DNA from: Euryodendron excelsum | Taxonomy: Eukaryota; Streptophyta; Magnoliopsida; Ericales; Pentaphylacaceae | Reading direction: 5' to 3' | NCBI GenBank assembly: GCA_033060915.1 | Contig: CM065378.1 | Coordinates: 18,280,001-18,344,000 of the forward strand | DNA: 64,000 nt | Part shown: piece after piece, positions 1 to 12,125 of the stretch | Layout: the number at the start of each line of letters is the position of its first letter | Numbering within the stretch: the first letter of the stretch is position 1 | Position numbers and translations under genes: made by a program | Notes under the pieces: model-generated | Told to the model about the DNA's origin: nothing | The model's input: the letters and a program-made list of their open reading frames with translations, nothing else | Database searches by the model: none

Positions 1-649
1 ATTTAATAGGATTTGGTAGAGAAACAAAGTCATCTTAAAATTGTCGAATTTTATGGGAATTGAGAATATAAAAAATCTAATAACCCACATTGCCCTCATT
101 TCTCTTTTAGAAGTTCTTTAGTCGCTAACTTAATTTAGCAGCATTATTGTTTACAAAATTATTTTTTTTTCAATACTTAATCAAACCAGAAGAGAGAGAG
201 AGAGAGAGAGAGAGAGTTGAATCTATTCCTTTTAATTCGATTATATCAACACAAAAAAAATGAATTCCTTAAAATTTTTGATTCCACGATCCCATCCATG
301 CGGTTTTCATTTCTGGTCCGGTACAATATTATGCATGCTTAGCTTATCACAGTAGCCCCCTTTTCTTTTCTTTTTTCCCCACATAGGGAAGGCATCTCCA
401 AACAACTCCTATCGCTGTATCACCACATCACATTCGCAGCAAACATAAGATTTTAAACACAGAAGATTACAATTCAATCTAGTATAACATAAACAACAAC
501 AGAGTGTGTTACAGCTAATTTAGATTTCTCCAACTGCTGATAAATTTGTATGTAAAACTTGTTGATGCTGAAATAAATAAAGTCCCCATCTGTTTAACAT
601 TTCTTTCTTTCAAATGAAAACTTTGTCGGTATTTAATAAGGTAATCCTC
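1..649. other. Non-coding stretch downstream of the TBL gene
   Basis: AT-rich sequence with a (GA)n tract near 190-216 and no supportable reading frame. The part next to the TBL stop codon is probably its 3' untranslated region. Confidence 0.5.
190..216. repeat. (GA)n microsatellite
   Basis: About 13 uninterrupted GA units in non-coding DNA. Confidence 0.9.
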
Positions 650-3441
650 TCAACCATTTACAACCATCTCCATGAGCAAATCATTCCAGGCGTCTATGGG
701 CCCAGGCAAACACCAATGCAGACAGTCATAAACAATCTTAGTACTGTTATCCATCGCAGATGGATGGAAGTATCTATATAGACCTGGGTGTCCATCAGGC
801 CTCAGTAATGAAAGCTGCATTAAATCAAGAAGTTTAAGATTCATCCCCTTTTCAGAAGCTTTAGCCGCTGCCTTCTCAAATTCCTCTAATTCAACAACAC
901 GGAGAATTCTGTTTAACTCGTTCATCTTAAACTCACCTTCCTTGACTGGTGCTGTTCTTTGGCAACTCCCACCATTATACCATGCCCCATTCTCGTAGTG
1001 ATCCGGGGTGGATGTCCTGTAAAATATCATACCCTTGTGATTGGATGCAATGATGAAGTTGAACACATTCTGGAGGACTTTCCGATAAGCAAAATTGAAC
1101 CCAAGCTCCGTTAGGTTTCCTATAGGACAATTATGGCAGCCGAATATTGTGTTGTTCTCATAGTAGAGTGTAGTTTTGATGAACCATTTACCACTAGAAA
1201 ATATCATGTAGTCCAAGCCGCGATACTGATCAGTCCATGAGGCATCGAGTTTGTCAAGATGCAGCTCCACAGCAGATGTCGAAACACCATTGTAGTCTTC
1301 AAAAATGGCAGCTTTGGCAAGGAAAGGGGACCAAAGTACTGAGATGGTGAAGTTGTATGAAGGGAAGTGCCATCTTTTGGATCTCCATTCCTCATCATGG
1401 TAAACTTGAACAGCTTGTTCCACCTGAAGCATGAATAGTTCAATTTGTTCAATTGCACATCCCTGAGAGAAAAGGGTTTAGCTTTCTGATAACACAGACA
1501 TTTATCACAAACAATATCAAGCACCTTAAAAGAATCAAGCAAAATAGTCCAACGATAAACCTAATCCAAATTATAGAGCTCCAACACAATCAACCCCAAA
1601 CGAAGCAAGTGTTGAATTGAATAGTACCAGTCTCGACTTGGGTTCTTAGCTTATATATGACAAGCTGAACTAGTCATAGAGGCACCCACTGTTACCATGT
1701 GAGAGTTGTGGCATCATAATCCTTAAGTTACAGTACATAGTGCGATAGATAGACCAAGTGCAACAAGACAATGCCAGATTGAATGTTAAGCCCACCAACA
1801 AGAAGGAATTGACAAAACCACTGTATCAATCAATAATCACATATTTCTGTTAAATGCTAGCACTCCCCACAGCAACCTTCCTACAGCTTTCATAGTCGTC
1901 AAACTTAATCATCTATGTAGAGAACTCTGGAAACCCTAAAAGAAGACACAACGAACCTAAAATGGACTCTCTTGCGTTTTATGATTCACCAATTAGATTT
2001 AAGCGATCACCCAAACTCAAAGACGCACAATTCGCGAAGGAAGCATGAGCAAATGTGATAAATAACAAGGAACATAGGTATATCCAAACTATTTTGGAAC
2101 AAGAAAGTGCACCAAAGATCTGCAACAATTACCTTTGAGAGAATTACATTGAATTTAGCTAAAAAAAAATCAGCAACAATTACCTTTGAGAGAATGCAAA
2201 GCAATGACTGGACATGGTTTCGACTTATTGAATCGCCAACCAATGCCCACGTTTTATTTCTCATCAACTCAAGAAATAGGGCTGCATTGAATGGAGGCAG
2301 CTCACAATCTCGAGGGTTCCACCTCCAATAGAGATACCCAGTATCTGGCCGCCCATTCTTCATACAATTCTGATGACCTTCAATGATGCTACAACTCTCA
2401 TTAGTGTAAAGTGGACCATCTGAGGTTGGGATCCAATTACCAGTAAAAAGGTCACACTTCTCTGCATTATGTTTGGTGTAACCAGCAACAACAATACTTA
2501 GTACATTGCCAAATCAACATTACAACATAGAAATTGAGAATACCCATATATATACACGTGTCTGTGTGTGTGTGTGTGTGTGTGTGCGAGAGAGAGAGAG
2601 AGAGAGAGAGAGCGCATAGCGTACATATATCCAAATCTGAAATTAGGGATTGTAAGTAAAGTAGAAGTTCGCAATCTAATTGAGGAAGGCAACTGATCAA
2701 TCAGATGTGCAGTGTGAGCTTACCAAAAAAATTGTCCTTCCAAAGTGTCTGAGCATTTTGAATTAGCAAACCAAAATCAGAATATATTCTATTGAATTGA
2801 ATGAATAATGTAGGAGGCATATAACAGAATATATAGCTTGTACAAGAAACTATAAACTAGGAAAGTGTAGAGAAAGAAATCTAAATCCCTAATTAAATCA
2901 ATCTAAGTATATATAATATAAACTTTAACACTTTTCATTGTTTTAACCTGGGAAAAAAAAATCCAGAACATTGCGAAATTTCAGTACCTTTTTTAGGAAT
3001 CTGATCTCTGTTTTCCGGAAAATCGTCGGAAACTGGTGGTTTTGGGTTCATTGAAACTTGAGTACCATTTTCAGGAATCTGATCTCCTTTTTCCTGTAAA
3101 TCGGTAGAAACTGGTAGTTGTGGTTCGACTGAAACTTGAGTGCCATTTTCAGGGACTGGAGTAGTATTTCCGGGAGTCGGACCTCTATTTTCCTGTAAAT
3201 CATTAGAAACTGATAGTTTTGGGTCAACTGAAATTTGGGTACCATTTTCAGGAATGCGGTCTCTGTTTTCCGGAAAGTCAACAGAAACTTGCTTGATGAA
3301 GGGAGTTTCTGCAACGTCCGAAAACCCAGTCGATTGAGAGTATAGAATTCTAAAAGCAAGACCAACCAAGAGAATCGAAACGGCCAATTTCACAAGCAAG
3401 TGGTTGTGCTTGTCAAGAGAACACTTCCAATTCAACCGCAT
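650..3441 (-). CDS. TRICHOME BIREFRINGENCE-LIKE (DUF231) polysaccharide O-acetyltransferase, TBL25/26-like, three exons
   Basis: Proteins of this family acetylate cell-wall polysaccharides in the Golgi. Exons on the minus strand are 3441-2988, 2461-2184 and 1423-650, with matching phases (1, then 0), giving about 501 residues. Residues about 15-35 form one hydrophobic segment (LLVKLAVSILLVGLAFRI), as expected of a type II Golgi protein. A Pro/Asn/Gly-rich stem with imperfect repeats follows. Exon 2 starts the PMR5N-like part (EKCDLFTGNW) and contains the GDS motif (WALVGDSISRN, around residue 225). Exon 3 ends with the DxxH box (YDCLHWCLPG, around 477-480), so both catalytic signatures are present. 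The start MRLNWK was chosen over an upstream in-frame ATG because that one lies beyond a (CT)n leader tract typical of 5' UTRs. I place it in the TBL23-26 group from the likely synteny with At4g01080; sequence alone does not fix the subgroup or the substrate. Confidence 0.9.
2122..2195 (-). repeat. Duplicated splice-donor segment of TBL exon 2
   Basis: A segment of about 23 bp spanning the exon 2 donor (CTCTCAAAG followed by GTAATT on the minus strand) occurs at 2173-2195 and again at 2122-2144. The copies are 51 bp apart, so both donors are in the same phase. Use of the distal donor would add 17 residues without changing the frame. Confidence 0.8.
2563..2612. repeat. (TG)n/(GA)n compound microsatellite in TBL intron 1
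   Basis: A TG run is followed directly by a GA run, within the intron between exons 1 and 2. Confidence 0.9.
3008..3303 (-). repeat. In-frame tandem repeat coding the TBL stem region
   Basis: Three to four imperfect units of roughly 75-100 bp code the Golgi-lumen stem. Each protein unit has the pattern E-N-R/G-x-x-x-P-E-N-G-T-Q-x-S-V/M-x-P followed by a PVS-x-D-L/F element. NGT in these units forms N-glycosylation sequons. The unit number may vary between alleles. Confidence 0.8.
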
Positions 3442-4536
3442 TTCCTTCACTATCAACTCTCTCTCTCTCTCTCTATCTCTCTCTGCGTGTATATGTATAA
3501 AACACACCTCCGTAACTACAGTTATTTCAGCGACTTATGGGTCTTTGTCTGAATCCCAATGAGTGGAAAATGAAATATTCTTTTTCTTATGGATCTGGAA
3601 AATCAAGATTATTAAATTAATTCGCCGACGATACAGGATTGCGGGCCGCTTTCAAGATGAGTTGCAATGATTAAAGTAAGGTAATACTATACAATTTAAA
3701 AAAATTATACAGAATTAAGAAGAACTATGTATAAGAATAAAAGTCTTTTACTTGAAACAAGAATATCACGATGGCTGAAAAAAAAAAAAAAAGAGAAAAA
3801 AAAAATTTACTACTACGTCATTCTAATTGAATTTTTTGTGTAATTTTTTTTGAAAGAAAAGTATTTTTCTTGAACTAATTGCTATAACGCATGTTATACA
3901 TGAACTCTTCCCTCAATTCTCTTCACCCGCTCCGCACGCTTGAAAGAATCTCATTAGGCCAGAACAGCTATTTCATCTTCATGCATTTGTACATTTCTGA
4001 TTGCATTGCATTCTTTTTTACCAGGCATTGAAGTCTCTGCCAACCATTTGTTGTGGGTGGTGGGTCATTGTCAATTTTAGGTTGAGCTTCTCCATATCTT
4101 ATTCTCACATTCTGTGCAAGTCCCTTCACAAATTCTAGGATTATTTTAGAGTTTGGTTAACAAAACGAGAAAACAAAAGGATACATGTTAGTGAAAGCTC
4201 ACACAGCCTGTGCTAGGATAGACTCCAGCTAGGCTCATGAACATGAAATTCTCTCATCCAGAGAGTAATATGACTTCTCTGCACCAGTTTGATATACTGG
4301 ACAATGTAAATGGCTTAACCCACCAAGGTAAGATGCTAAGTACAAACAAGCACATAATTAATTTCATGAAAAATATTATTACAAATAAAAAAACCTTTGA
4401 TCACAAAAGATTATCTTCGCATCCTTCCAAATTTCAATGTTACATCCGTATATTAAACACATACCAATAATGCCAATGGTGACTGTTTCTTTATCTCATG
4501 AATGATCACAGAAATTGCCCTTCAACCCCGTTATGG
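3442..4536. other. Spacer between the TBL and EDR4-like genes
   Basis: Contains the TBL 5' leader with a (CT)n tract (about 3458-3484) and then AT-rich sequence with poly-A runs. Open frames here are short and resemble no family I know. The part next to 4537 is probably the 3' UTR of the EDR4-like gene. Confidence 0.4.
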
Positions 4537-7500
4537 TCATTGTGCAAGTGTTCTTGGAACTTTCATGCCAAAACCATGTCCTGCTCTCTCAACCCTGTCC
4601 AATTTTGACAATTAATTTAGTGGTCATGAAAGCCATAAGGCAATTAAACATAGACTAGAAATTGACACTAATCGAAGTATTAAACCAAATACTTTGAATT
4701 TCAAGTTTGATTACTGTAATGAAAATAAGAAACGTCATTTAATGCAAAGTTCATTACAGACATTATACCGTTTCAAACTATAATATAGAAACAATAAGGC
4801 CCTTCCAGTTAAATAACAAAACAACCTTTTTAATGAATTTGCCTTACCATAGGAAAAGAAAATGGAGGTAAACCAAATAGCAGTTAGCATATCTCAATCA
4901 TTAGTAGCTCAATCAACAATTATTAACAGCTCTCTCTTGTTTGCTTCCCACTCTGCTAGTGGGCCTGTCCGATAGACTACAATTATCATCTAGAAATACT
5001 ATCCAGGATGTCACTAGCATGGAAAAATCACAGTTGGAACTAATAAATAAAAATAACTAAAACAATTAAAGAATTTTAGCATCTTGAAGTTGAGAAAGAA
5101 GAAGAATAAGTGACTAAAAACCGAAATAAATGAACCTAAAGCACAAGTAACCCTAGCTGACAAAGATACCACGGTCACTAATTTATACAAAGAAGATTGC
5201 AATATCTAGAGACGATGAACCTCGAGCAGGCAGTACAAAATTGATAATCCATTTCTGAAAACTTGCAATACGCATATCCATACAACCACTCTTTTGAGAG
5301 AATGACGTTTCTTAGGGTGTCACTGCCGATTTCTTTACCTTATTTTTTCCTTAAAAAAATCTGTCAGAACTCAGAAGTGAAGGAGCAGGGTAAAACTATT
5401 TCCTGACAACTGGGGGATAAAACACAGCCCTTCATCATGAAAATGAAAATAATACATTTCACAGCTAGTGTTGAGCCCACCAAAAATGATCTTAAGACAA
5501 TTAATGAAAAATTAAAAAATATTCACATGAATTACTTGTTGCAAACATGCAGATATTAAGAGAAATTAAACTAAATCTAGTGGAGGGAACAGCAGAACTC
5601 ACGTTGGGGCAAGTTTGCCAAGGCTGTCTAGTTCTTCACCAGTGTGCTCATCCAAAACTCCACCAGAAATCTCAATAACATAATATTTATCTCTTGTGGT
5701 AGGCAGTCCCCTGCCAGCAAGTAAATCTAAATCTTTCTGATGAAGTTCTCGCCGGTTCACAAAAACACCAGTGTTTCCAGCAGCACAATTCTCAGGCATT
5801 GGATAATTGAATTCTTCAATAAATGGCTGCAAGATAATAACGTGGTCTAGTCAATATCTTTGGTAATGAAACCGTAGGAGTAGTGTGCATCAAATGAGTA
5901 ATTCATCTCACAGGAAGTATGCCAAGGCAAGGATGGCCCATCACACCCCAAAATCCAGCTTGGTAATCATACCTGATCAGGCAGAAAAAATACAAAAAAC
6001 AGCCATTAAAATCACACGTCACTAACTTTACAATAGAAATAAAAGCAATGCACATGCTATTTAGATAGCATCCATATGATACAGTATTTGCAATATATAC
6101 TGACGATCTGATGTGAGGAAAGTAATGTACTTACCAGTAGTTTCCAGGCTGAATAGGCCCAGCCAACTTTTCAGCCTTTTCAACCGCACGATCTGATATA
6201 GGTTTCCCATTAACGAAAACATTTGGTCTTCCTCTCTCCACACTTTGGCTAGATCTTGGGAATTCTCTGTAACTCTTTTTGATGAGACCTGTCAAAAAGG
6301 ATTCACTCCTCTTGTAGATCCTAGGTCGATCTTCTTCTTTGCTCGCCTCTGCAGAGTCTTGAGACACACTGGTATTTTGAAATTCAGTAAAAGAAACTTC
6401 CATTTCAGTTGCCACTAAAACATCTGTTACCGAATTCTGTGGCAAGGTACTTCTGTCAAGGATCACCTTCTCTTGACAATCACTTTTACTCTTGTTTCCC
6501 ATCCCATATCTGCTTATCACATTATTACAAGAAGCATTACCGGAATCTATCGGATGAAAAGAATCTGGAAATGGTAAAGATGCATCCTCTTTTGGAGGCA
6601 GATCAGCAGAGTTAGAAATGTCCCTCCGAAAATTCACTCTATCTACGTTCAGCTCTTCCTCTGATAAACTGGAAGATGAAGAAATGGGGTCCTGCCTTTC
6701 ATTGGATTCACCAATATTTAGCCTTTGGTCACTTGACAAGACATTGGGCTCAGTATCTGTCAACTGAAAATTATAACCAGAACTATCATAGTCATCAGAA
6801 CAGTTCACAGCACCAGCATTCAAACAATTACGGGAGTTGTGGAGGTTTTCATTCAACATCTCACCAGAGCCATCATCACACTCAGGCCAAACTGGCTTGA
6901 GTTGTGTGGGAATTGAAACAAGCAGCCCCTTTTCCCCAAACTCAATCAAAATTATAGCAGAACAGGCCCCACATCGCACCTTCCGTTGATTCTTCCCCAT
7001 CACCATAATTTTTCTTGGCAGTTTCAGCAACTCAAAGCAACTGTAGCATGTTAAAAATGGGGCACCACCTGCTATCGGATGGCAAGCCCGTTCACTTCCA
7101 TGAGCTACCACCACCCTTCTTGGATGCCGGTGAGCAAGACCACCAATGTCTAAATCAAAGTCAATTGAACTTCTTGTCTGGGGCTGCTGAGTGAGAGAAT
7201 TCAGATAAGGAGGATTGGCACCCCTAGAATTGTAACACTGTGGGCCATATGTAACAGAACTTGCAAGATGCCGGATAACAGGATTGGCAGGGTCATTTGG
7301 TGACCTACTGTTAACAATGGGGCATGGGACTTCTGGAGGGATTTGCCAATTCTTGTTGTAGCACTGCAAACAAGAGCATGTGGGCTGGTGTGGAAAGGAT
7401 TCATGTTGGTTTGATGCAAGGGTCCTCTGATTAAAATCCATATGCTGTCCAGGAAAATGGTAGTGATAAGGCTGTGTCAAGTACTGAGGTGGTGTCTGAT

Positions 7501-8488
7501 CTGGAGGTCTCCTAAGCCTTTGTCGCCTATAGGAGCCCTCATATCCCATAAATTCATTTGGATCATTTCTTGGAGGGGCATAGAAGTCTTGCACATCCAA
7601 ACCACCATTATTGATGCAAGGAACGGGTCCAAGATTATGATTGTAATAAAGGTTTTCGGGAACAGGTTTATCTGGAGCAAAGGATAGCATATTAGCAGTG
7701 TAAAAATTGGTTAGAGCTTCTGGCACATAAGAATCATGTCTAGACGATCGACTGGGTTGGACCAGAGGTGGAGGTGGAGGTGGAGGGGGAGTGGGAGCCA
7801 TTTTCTTCTCAACAGGAACCCTTTCTCTTGGTTTCTCTTTCACATCACAAGATCTGCTAAGTTGATCCTTCAACTCGTCAAGCTTCCTAAGGAGCTCAGC
7901 TCGATTGTGCTCCAAATTTACAACTTTACTATGCCCATCCAAGTCATGGTGAATCTTTTTCGGCTCAGCATAGCCATGAAAAGAACCACGCTGATAATTT
8001 GAAGGTCCCTCGTCAGGATAAGGGAATCTTGAAAACCTCCTCCATTCGGCAACACCTTTGCTACTCCCATAAAATGCCAGAGACCCATTGCTCTCCACAT
8101 CCCACTGGTCCATAATGGGCCTTGATCTCAATGAACCTGCAAAGTCCCCAATGGGGGGTTTAAATTCCCGGACTTCATTCTCCACACATGAATTGCCAAA
8201 TTCAGATCTTTTCCTGTTCATGTTCACCTCTTGATCATTTCCGTGAACAGAATTATTAATTGGATGGTTCAAACATTGTTTATCTCTACCTTCATAATAT
8301 CCAATTTCTCCGTTTTCGTTACTTTGATCAACCCTTAAATTCATTGCTTCTCTTCTAGTATTTTGGTCAAAAACGTGCACAAACTCACTATTTTCTGTTC
8401 TTCGGTAGAAAGAGAAGTCAGGAAGCTCAGGAAGAAGATTTTCGCACTTAGGGCAATGAACTAACCTAACTTTTGATCCTTCCTCTGT
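4537..8488 (-). CDS. EDR4-like protein (DUF3133 zinc-ribbon), start disturbed
   Basis: Related to Arabidopsis ENHANCED DISEASE RESISTANCE 4, a negative regulator of salicylate-dependent defence that acts with EDR1 and clathrin. Minus-strand exons are 8488-6135, 5972-5912, 5826-5603 and 4594-4537; phases agree throughout, giving about 898 residues. It begins with the family motif KVRLVHCPKCENLLPELPDF, has a short coiled coil (AELLRKLDELKDQLS), a proline run near residue 231, the DUF3133 ribbon (CYSCFELLKLP ... VRCGACSAIIL, about 478-520) and the conserved end GPIQPGNYW, YQAGFWGVMG, then VERAGHGFGMKVPR. Two oddities: the frame is closed by TGA at 8491-8489 with no ATG inside it, while an ATG at 8492-8490 sits one base out of frame; and the usual CGGCGAVLR half of the first ribbon is replaced by RRTENSEF. 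It is therefore either a gene with an upstream start exon I cannot see or one with a damaged start. Neighbour order supports orthology with At4g01090. Confidence 0.8.
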
Positions 8489-11400
8489 TCATATATATAC
8501 AACACCAAATACAAACACACCCAACCACAACATACATACCAAACTCATTTCACAACTTCAACTCATCTCAAAATTCAACCCACTCTTTCTAATCATACAC
8601 GACCCGAATCGAAATCACAATTACTCACAATTAAACACACAATCACATGAGACAACCCACAAATCAAGACAAGAATTTAACAATTCTCTGTTTGGGAAAA
8701 TGCAAACAAGAAAACAGCGAAACAAATACATTCAACACATTTGTACTTATTAACTATGGTTTGCTCTGATCTTGCAGCGGAATGTGGTTGAATCAGAGTT
8801 TCCTAACAACAGAACAAAGTCGTGTTTTTGGTTTATTTTAGAGAGAGAAAGTCAAAAGAGATAAAAAGGACGAATCTGCGATTCCCGAGAAAAGGGTGAG
8901 TTTGGAGCGAATGGGATACGGGCGATGCCGTCACAAGGACTGCTTTTGTAGAATGCAGCTTTAGCAAAAGCAAATATGCTGGGTTTTATAAAAGGACGTT
9001 GGTGTTTGGACCAGTACTGTGGGGTTTGCCTTTGAACGCTAAGTTACAGGACTACCCCTGCAGCTGCCAAAAAATCAAAGGTACTTTTTCTATAGGGTGT
9101 CCCTGTTAGCAGGGCAACTCGGGAAATTAGGGGACATTTTTTTTCTTTTATATATTTTTTGTACTTCGGCAAAAAGAGAAAAATGAAGCATATTCATTTT
9201 AAATCAAAAAAATTTAAAATTCACAAACAGTTTCGCTATTCTAACTCCCTTTTTGGTTGAAAATTAAAAAAAATTATATAAAAAGATATTAAATGACATT
9301 GATATTTTTGTAATAACATTTTATTATGATGAATATTTTATATTTTAATAAATAACTTTATTTAACTAGTATAAAATTTTATATGTATTTTTTTAATTAT
9401 ATAGCATACACGAGTTAAGCCCTCCGAACTTTCCATTGCGAAATGCACTCTTCCCAAAAGAAACGACTCAAGGTCAAATAGCGCGGTTCGTTGGTTTTAC
9501 AGCCTAGCCGCTCTGTCTCCTGTGCCTTGTGATTAGCTCAAAAGTTGACTTGCATGCCGCTAACACACGTGAGTCAAACGCCTTGCCATTTGGCAAGCTT
9601 CATCAAATTGTCAATCCAACGACTTGCATGATAACGACCCCAGTTGCCGACCTGGCAATTAAATGTGAAGCCTTTTTTTTAACCAATTGGAGCTATACAT
9701 CACCACTACGTAACAATAATAATATTAATAATCAACAGGGGTCTTTTAGGACTTAGTCTCTGACTCTCTAGACTCTCTACTAATATTAATTAGCTGAATA
9801 CAATAGGTCCATGACCAAGTACCTTGGAGGAATAGTTCCCATCCCATGAACTGATATTTGGAAATTGATAACCCCAAAACTTTGACTAATTGTCAGAAAG
9901 ATTGCATTGTACTGTTTAAATAAGCTAGCGGTCATTAACTCACTCAAGCTAGACTTGTTTGCAGCTTCCTAAAAACTCGTTCAAAATTACCTAACAAAGA
10001 TGAGTATATTAGGGCACTGTTTATTTGCAAAATAAAAAAATAGAGAATAAATAATATTATAAGCTTAAAAATATAATGATGAGTGATAAGCAATATCATA
10101 ATGTAATGAAGTATTATTTATACTATGTTTGGTTAAGAGAAATAAGAAGTGAAATAATTAATATTATATTATTATATTATTTATTATAAAATTAATATTA
10201 ATAATATATCATATTATAATGTATAAAATTATATTAACCTATTATAATTAGAAAAAGAGTAAAAATGAAAATTACATCTTATCTCAAGGGAGAAGATATG
10301 TAATACCATCTCCCTCATGGTATTACGTATCTCTTATTGTAAGGGATTACGTATCCGGGAATTTTTTTTTGTTGCCAAACATGGGTTTTGTAGGGCTCAT
10401 TGGATTCCATCTCCTATACCCACTCTTTATCTCTTAAACAAACATGCCCTAGGTGTTATATAATAAAACACAGACGATTTCAATCCAAATCAAGATCCAA
10501 ACAAAATTTATATATGTTTATATACGTATTTAAATTATTGTTTGTTGTACTTAATTATTGTTGATCTATTTTATATGTTGTTTTAAAAATTAAAAAAATA
10601 TATTGAGAATGTAGGATTGAGGCTATTTTGAAAAATTGTAAATAATAAATTAGCTTCTTCATAACAAAGACAAACCAATCTAAAACCAGCTATTCTGAGT
10701 TCAAAAATTTGGAACCCCCAAGTTTGGTTTAGTTTTGAGTTTGAGTTGGTACAAACATGACTCGACATACAAACATTTGTTTTTTTTTTTACTAATCGGA
10801 TGTTCGGATCAGCTTACGTATACCTCGACTAATCTTGAAGTTTGTGTAAACCTTTCATTTTACCGAAATCAAATAATTATCAGATCAGAACCTCAGGAGT
10901 GGCCTTAAAGAATTACACCTAAAAGATTTTAAACTTAATACCCTAAAAAAAGTAAATCTTAAGACCCAATAAACGCACGCCTCTAGTGCAGGGGATTGTA
11001 GCCTTTTTCAAGAAATAGGCCCTCATGCAGTCATTGGGCCTATTGTTGATATTATGGTAGAATCCAACTTTACACCTTTTTTTTTTTTTGTTTCCTGACA
11101 CATTAGAGGTTAGAGGGTTAAAATTCTAATAAGGGGAAGATAAATCAAACTTATGACATCAAATCATAGGTGGTAGCGCCTCTATTACTGGACTAACCCT
11201 CTTCGTATCTAGCTTTACACTTCGAAGTTCACAATTGAACAATGCTACACATATCATAGTATAAGCTATAATCATTAATCACCGAGTAATACTATACATA
11301 AATTATTTTCTCATGTACTTTCTTACTTATCATACATAATGCACGTGAGATCTATATTAATAAATACATGTTAAACTTATTTATTTGTGTTTGGTAAATA

Positions 11401-11780
11401 AAAAAGTAGGTAAAAAAAATTTATGTAAAACATTTCTCTTAATCACCACTGCCGAAACAACAGATGCGTTTGTATCTTATAGAGAGTTTTTTTTTTTAAT
11501 TAAAAAAAAAAAACGGAACAAGCAGATTCATGAGCCGTGTTATAGATCTATTGATGAGATTTTAACCTGTAATGGGATATCTTTCGGCAATCAAACACAA
11601 TTCAGAGGATTCTACTGCATTCATATACAGATATATATGTTCATACGTGTACCATTTTGATCGATTATCTGAATACATACTATGCCATCAATATGATTCT
11701 TATCACGGACCTTACAATCTTTCAAATACAGAAACTCACACTGCTTTAGCTTTTTCACTTCCTCTTTGAATACATATCTC
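8489..11780. other. Promoter-side and intergenic DNA upstream of the EDR4-like gene
   Basis: The first 450 bp or so probably hold the EDR4-like leader and promoter. The rest is very AT-rich, with a MITE-like inverted-repeat element at 10010-10451. No open frame looks like a gene. Confidence 0.4.
10010..10451. mobile_element. MITE-like element with TAGGGCA ends
   Basis: The left end reads TAGGGCACTGTTTATTTG. The right end, as its reverse complement, reads TAGGGCATGTTTGTTTAAG, so the ends are imperfect terminal inverted repeats. The interior is AT-rich and non-coding. The end sequence and size suit a hAT-type MITE, but I could not find a clear target duplication. Confidence 0.55.
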
Positions 11781-12125
11781 TTACTTCTTTGAGAAACCAA
11801 AACTATTACAGAATCTATAAAATCCGCTCTTGAGCTTGTTTGGCTTCTCTTTCCTTCCCATCGTCTTCCTCTTCCACATGTTCCTCTCTACATATTTGGT
11901 CACGTTCCCTTGCAGATTCTTCATTTTCACGGCGGTGCCACTGCTTGACCTTGACGTGCTCGACGACGGGAAAGCAAACCGCATCGATCCGCCGGGAGAC
12001 GGCAACGCCATCATATGCCGCTCGATGAGGTGAGCAAGTGAAACCAACTCAAAGGAATCATACAAGGGACTTCCACAGTCCCATAAGATCATAAGAGCTG
12101 CTTTTTCCTTTCCCTTCTTCTTCAT
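11781..12125 (-). CDS. Small conserved plant protein of unknown function
   Basis: A single exon for 114 residues. The N-terminus is lysine-rich (MKKKGKEKAALMILWDCGSP), followed by a predicted helix (YDSFELVSLAHLIERHMMAL), a serine-rich middle and a basic C-terminus with many Lys, Arg and aromatic residues. The DCGSPLYDSFEL...LIERH core looks like a small plant-only family that I remember only as hypothetical proteins. No signal peptide or membrane segment is evident. Short open frames on the opposite strand lack this composition and are taken as shadows. No function is proposed. Confidence 0.7.
   Translation of the reverse strand: MKKKGKEKAALMILWDCGSPLYDSFELVSLAHLIERHMMALPSPGGSMRFAFPSSSTSRSSSGTAVKMKNLQGNVTKYVERNMWKRKTMGRKEKPNKLKSGFYRFCNSFGFSKK

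Noticed and set aside
11385..11769. Short plus-strand frames before the small protein gene
   Set aside because: No motif, AT-rich codons, and no agreement with any plant family I know.
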